Shown here piece by piece: positions 6,538 through 8,031 of a DNA stretch of 8,031 bases (the stretch's first letter is position 1; each line of letters begins with the position of its first letter). Both the position numbers and the translations under genes were made by a program. The notes below the pieces were generated by a model. The model had not been told where the DNA came from and ran no database searches. It saw only the letters and a program-made list of their open reading frames with translations. The stretch is from Deltaproteobacteria bacterium (GTDB lineage: Bacteria > Myxococcota > XYA12-FULL-58-9 > JAUUZB01): NCBI GenBank assembly GCA_030590185.1, contig JAUUZB010000125.1, positions 1 to 8,031 of the forward strand, read 5' to 3'.

Positions 6538-7515
6538 CAGCCCCAGGACCAACGGCGCCGCGAGGAAGGCCAACAGGTTGTGGCGCGTCGGCGTGGCGCG
6601 CAGCTGGACCTGAGCGAGGGGAACCAGGCCGCGGTCGGTTGGGGTGCGCTCGCGCCGGGTGTCGAGCTGGATCGAGTAGCCCACCAGGGTGGTCTCCTCA
6701 CCGGCGAGCTCGGCGCTGATCGCGAAACCGATGGCGCGTTGTCCTGGCTTCACACCTGGGGTGCGCGTGAAGGCGATGTCAAAACCGGCCCGCTGGGCAG
6801 GGTTCAGACGCTCGATGGCCAGGGGCGTGGTGGTGGCCGAACAGGCGTTGTCGTCGGGGTGAACGGCTAGCCGCAGGTTGGTGAGCGGTTGGGTCGAGAT
6901 GTTGCGGACCTCCACCCGGCCCCGGGAATGATCGTCGCGCAAGCGGACCATGCCGCGGGTCGGCAACACCAGGATGCGCGGGGGGCGGTCATCGATCGCG
7001 TCCACCAGGGGGGACATCATCTGGATCGGTGTCCGACCGTCGCGGGCGGCGATCGTGATGTTGGCGCCGGCGTTGATCAACACCTCGGCGCCCTCGGCGG
7101 AGCGCGCTAGGTGGAGCGGCGTCATGCCACGGCGATCCTTGGCCTCGAGCTTGGCGCCGGCGCTGAGCAGCTCCATCGCTACCTCGGGGGTGGCGGCCTC
7201 GTGCAGGGCGGTCATGCCGTAGAGGTTGGGCGCGTCGAGGTCAGCCCCGGCGTCACACAGCAGGCGAATGACCTCGAGGTGCCCGGCCAGGGCGGCCCAG
7301 TGCAGCGGGGTCATGTCGAAGCGGGCCCGGGCGTTGATCTCCGCGCCCTGGGCGATCAACGACTCCGCCGGCCCCCGTTGGCCGAGGATCGCGGTCTCGT
7401 GCAGGGGGGTCCAGTGGTTCTCGCCGTTGGGATCGAGATCGACGAAGGACCCCGGGGAGTAGCAGGCGCCGAGCGTCACCAGCGCGGCCAACGGTGCTCT
7501 GTTGGTCAGCCCCAT
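6439..7515 (-). CDS. ankyrin-repeat lipoprotein with Ig-like domain and C-terminal membrane helix
   Basis: A 358-residue protein. I choose ATG 7515 because it gives a clean lipoprotein signal: residues 1-17 with lipobox LGAC, lipidated Cys18. The frame is open upstream to 7788, but that extension has no signal and lies antisense to the next gene. Ankyrin repeats start at WTPLHETA (35-42), then MTPLHWAALAGH (68-79), MTALHEAA (101-108), MTPLHLAR (131-138) and a partial GRTPIQMM (160-167). A beta-rich domain (about 180-288) includes VEVRNISTQPLTNLRL and LNPAQRAGFDIAF and looks like an Ig/CARDB-type fold. A C-terminal transmembrane helix (312-332) is followed by basic residues and an acidic tail. 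Ankyrin repeats mediate protein-protein contact; the partner is unknown. Its end overlaps the beta-propeller gene tail to tail by 99 nt, and it diverges from the secreted protein at 7594. Confidence 0.85.
   Translation of the reverse strand: MGLTNRAPLAALVTLGACYSPGSFVDLDPNGENHWTPLHETAILGQRGPAESLIAQGAEINARARFDMTPLHWAALAGHLEVIRLLCDAGADLDAPNLYGMTALHEAATPEVAMELLSAGAKLEAKDRRGMTPLHLARSAEGAEVLINAGANITIAARDGRTPIQMMSPLVDAIDDRPPRILVLPTRGMVRLRDDHSRGRVEVRNISTQPLTNLRLAVHPDDNACSATTTPLAIERLNPAQRAGFDIAFTRTPGVKPGQRAIGFAISAELAGEETTLVGYSIQLDTRRERTPTDRGLVPLAQVQLRATPTRHNLLAFLAAPLVLGLLFLWLRARRPAPVPEGQTAGQEKDDDEGHGEG
6499..6512. repeat. 14-nt perfect palindrome in the convergent overlap
   Basis: GACCGGCGCCGGTC is its own reverse complement and sits inside the 99-nt stretch where the two convergent genes overlap. 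With no loop and no T-tract it is a poor intrinsic terminator. In such GC-rich DNA it may be chance. No other terminator is visible between the two genes. Confidence 0.4.
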
Positions 7516-7593
7516 CCCATCGACGATGGCATCAACCGATCTGAAATGGTATCGTTTATTGATTGTTGATCGGTAGTTGAGACGAGGTACCCG
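7516..7593. promoter_or_regulatory. AT-rich divergent promoter region with inverted repeats
   Basis: This 78-nt spacer between the ankyrin lipoprotein and the secreted protein holds an AT-rich core (about 7531-7580, roughly 60% AT) in otherwise GC-rich DNA. It contains an inverted repeat ACCGATC (7535-7541) / GATCGGT (7568-7574), extendable to TCAACCGATC against GATCGGTagTTGA. It also has a 13-nt palindrome CCATCG-A-CGATGG (7517-7529) right at the ankyrin start codon, and TTGAT repeated at 7559 and 7566. No textbook sigma-70 promoter pair stands out. The location and symmetry suit an operator or shared control of both genes, but this is inference. Confidence 0.5.
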
Positions 7594-8031
7594 ATGAAAG
7601 TAGCCCTGCGGCTCTCCGCCGTGGCCGTCGCGGTGATGTCGACCGCTGGTTCGGCCCACGCGCATTGGTGCGATGATCTCTGGCGGACCACCTACCAGAT
7701 CGTCGCCCGACCCGCCGCCGATACCCTCGATGTACCGAGCTCGGGCACGGCCAACATGAGTGTCTGGGTCCAGAACAACATGGGCCATGCCCTGGCGAAC
7801 TTCACCATCGCGGCGGAGGCGACTGATTTCGACGTTTCCATGTCGGCGCCCCCGTTTGGCAGCCCGGGTGGGCCGGTGGTCAATGGCTACCTGATGCCCG
7901 GCGAGCGGCGGACCTTCACCCTGACGGCGAGCCGCACCAGCACCGCGGGCCAGCTAGCGGCGGCGGACGTGCGCTTCTACATCGGCTTTGGCTCCCCACC
8001 CCAGGACAGCGACTACGGTCCCAACAACACC
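7594..8031 (+). CDS. secreted beta-rich protein of unknown function, 3' partial
   Basis: The frame is open from ATG 7594 to the right edge: 146 residues, C-terminus missing. GAGGT (7584-7588) is a well-placed ribosome site. The N-terminus MKVALRLSAVAVAVMSTAGS is a classic Sec signal peptide, with likely cleavage after AHA (21-23), so the mature protein would start HWCDDLW. The rest alternates short beta-type segments with polar turns: MSVWVQNNMGHALANFTIAA (55-74), then LMPGERRTFTLTA (100-112) and VRFYIGFG (126-133). This resembles an Ig-like/CARDB sandwich. I have an impression of similar 'HWCD.LW' secreted proteins in myxobacteria but cannot name a family. It diverges from the ankyrin lipoprotein, whose middle domain shows a similar pattern. 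Periplasmic or extracellular; function unknown. Confidence 0.75.
   Translation, partial: MKVALRLSAVAVAVMSTAGSAHAHWCDDLWRTTYQIVARPAADTLDVPSSGTANMSVWVQNNMGHALANFTIAAEATDFDVSMSAPPFGSPGGPVVNGYLMPGERRTFTLTASRTSTAGQLAAADVRFYIGFGSPPQDSDYGPNNT

Noticed and set aside
5997..6719. Plus-strand open frame of 240 codons across the propeller/ankyrin junction
   Set aside because: Arg/Gly/Pro-rich shadow of two real genes; no recognisable feature.
7516..7788. Upstream extension of the ankyrin gene to 7788
   Set aside because: The added 91 residues lack a signal and are antisense to the secreted protein gene; ATG 7515 gives a proper lipoprotein signal.
1..8031. CRISPR array, insertion sequence, tRNA or integration site
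   Set aside because: No regularly spaced repeats, transposase motifs, terminal inverted repeats or tRNA-like folds were seen anywhere.

Overview
This is a GC-rich window (short AT-rich islands only between divergent genes) from a Gram-negative bacterium. The clues are lipoprotein signals, a Tat-type signal, a periplasmic beta-propeller and Sec signal peptides. The glycine-rich lipoprotein N-terminus (Cys-Gly-Gly-Asp-Gly-Gly...) and the mix of large secreted hypothetical proteins resemble Myxococcota and related deltaproteobacterial lineages. That assignment is an impression from style, not a proof. No rRNA, tRNA, CRISPR, insertion sequence or phage gene was found.

Layout. Left, minus strand: a two-gene unit reads leftwards from about 1386, a membrane-anchored DUF6599-like protein followed 3 nt later by a Tat-signal DUF362 protein that runs off the left edge. 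A 101-nt divergent region (1387-1487) separates it from a tightly packed plus-strand operon (1488-6537): a DUF6599-like lipoprotein, an ABC permease of the molybdate/tungstate type, its ATPase, a NapH/NosR-like membrane polyferredoxin, and a C-terminally membrane-anchored PQQ-type beta-propeller. Junctions are +7 nt, a 4-nt overlap, 0 nt, and a 50-nt overlap, so co-transcription and translational coupling are very likely. Right: an ankyrin-repeat lipoprotein on the minus strand (6439-7515) overlaps the end of the operon tail to tail by 99 nt. A second divergent, AT-rich region (7516-7593) with inverted repeats leads to a secreted beta-rich protein that runs off the right edge.

How the genes may work together (inference). 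The permease and ATPase look like an oxyanion (tungstate or molybdate) importer, but no binding protein of the usual type lies in the window. They are embedded among redox-type proteins: membrane 4Fe-4S polyferredoxin, periplasmic beta-propeller, Tat-exported DUF362 protein. The two DUF6599-like proteins, one on each side of the divergent promoter, appear to be homologues of each other. The whole block from 1 to 6537 looks like one functional module at the cell envelope, perhaps combining metal or oxyanion uptake with electron transfer to the periplasm. The substrate and electron partner cannot be read from the sequence.
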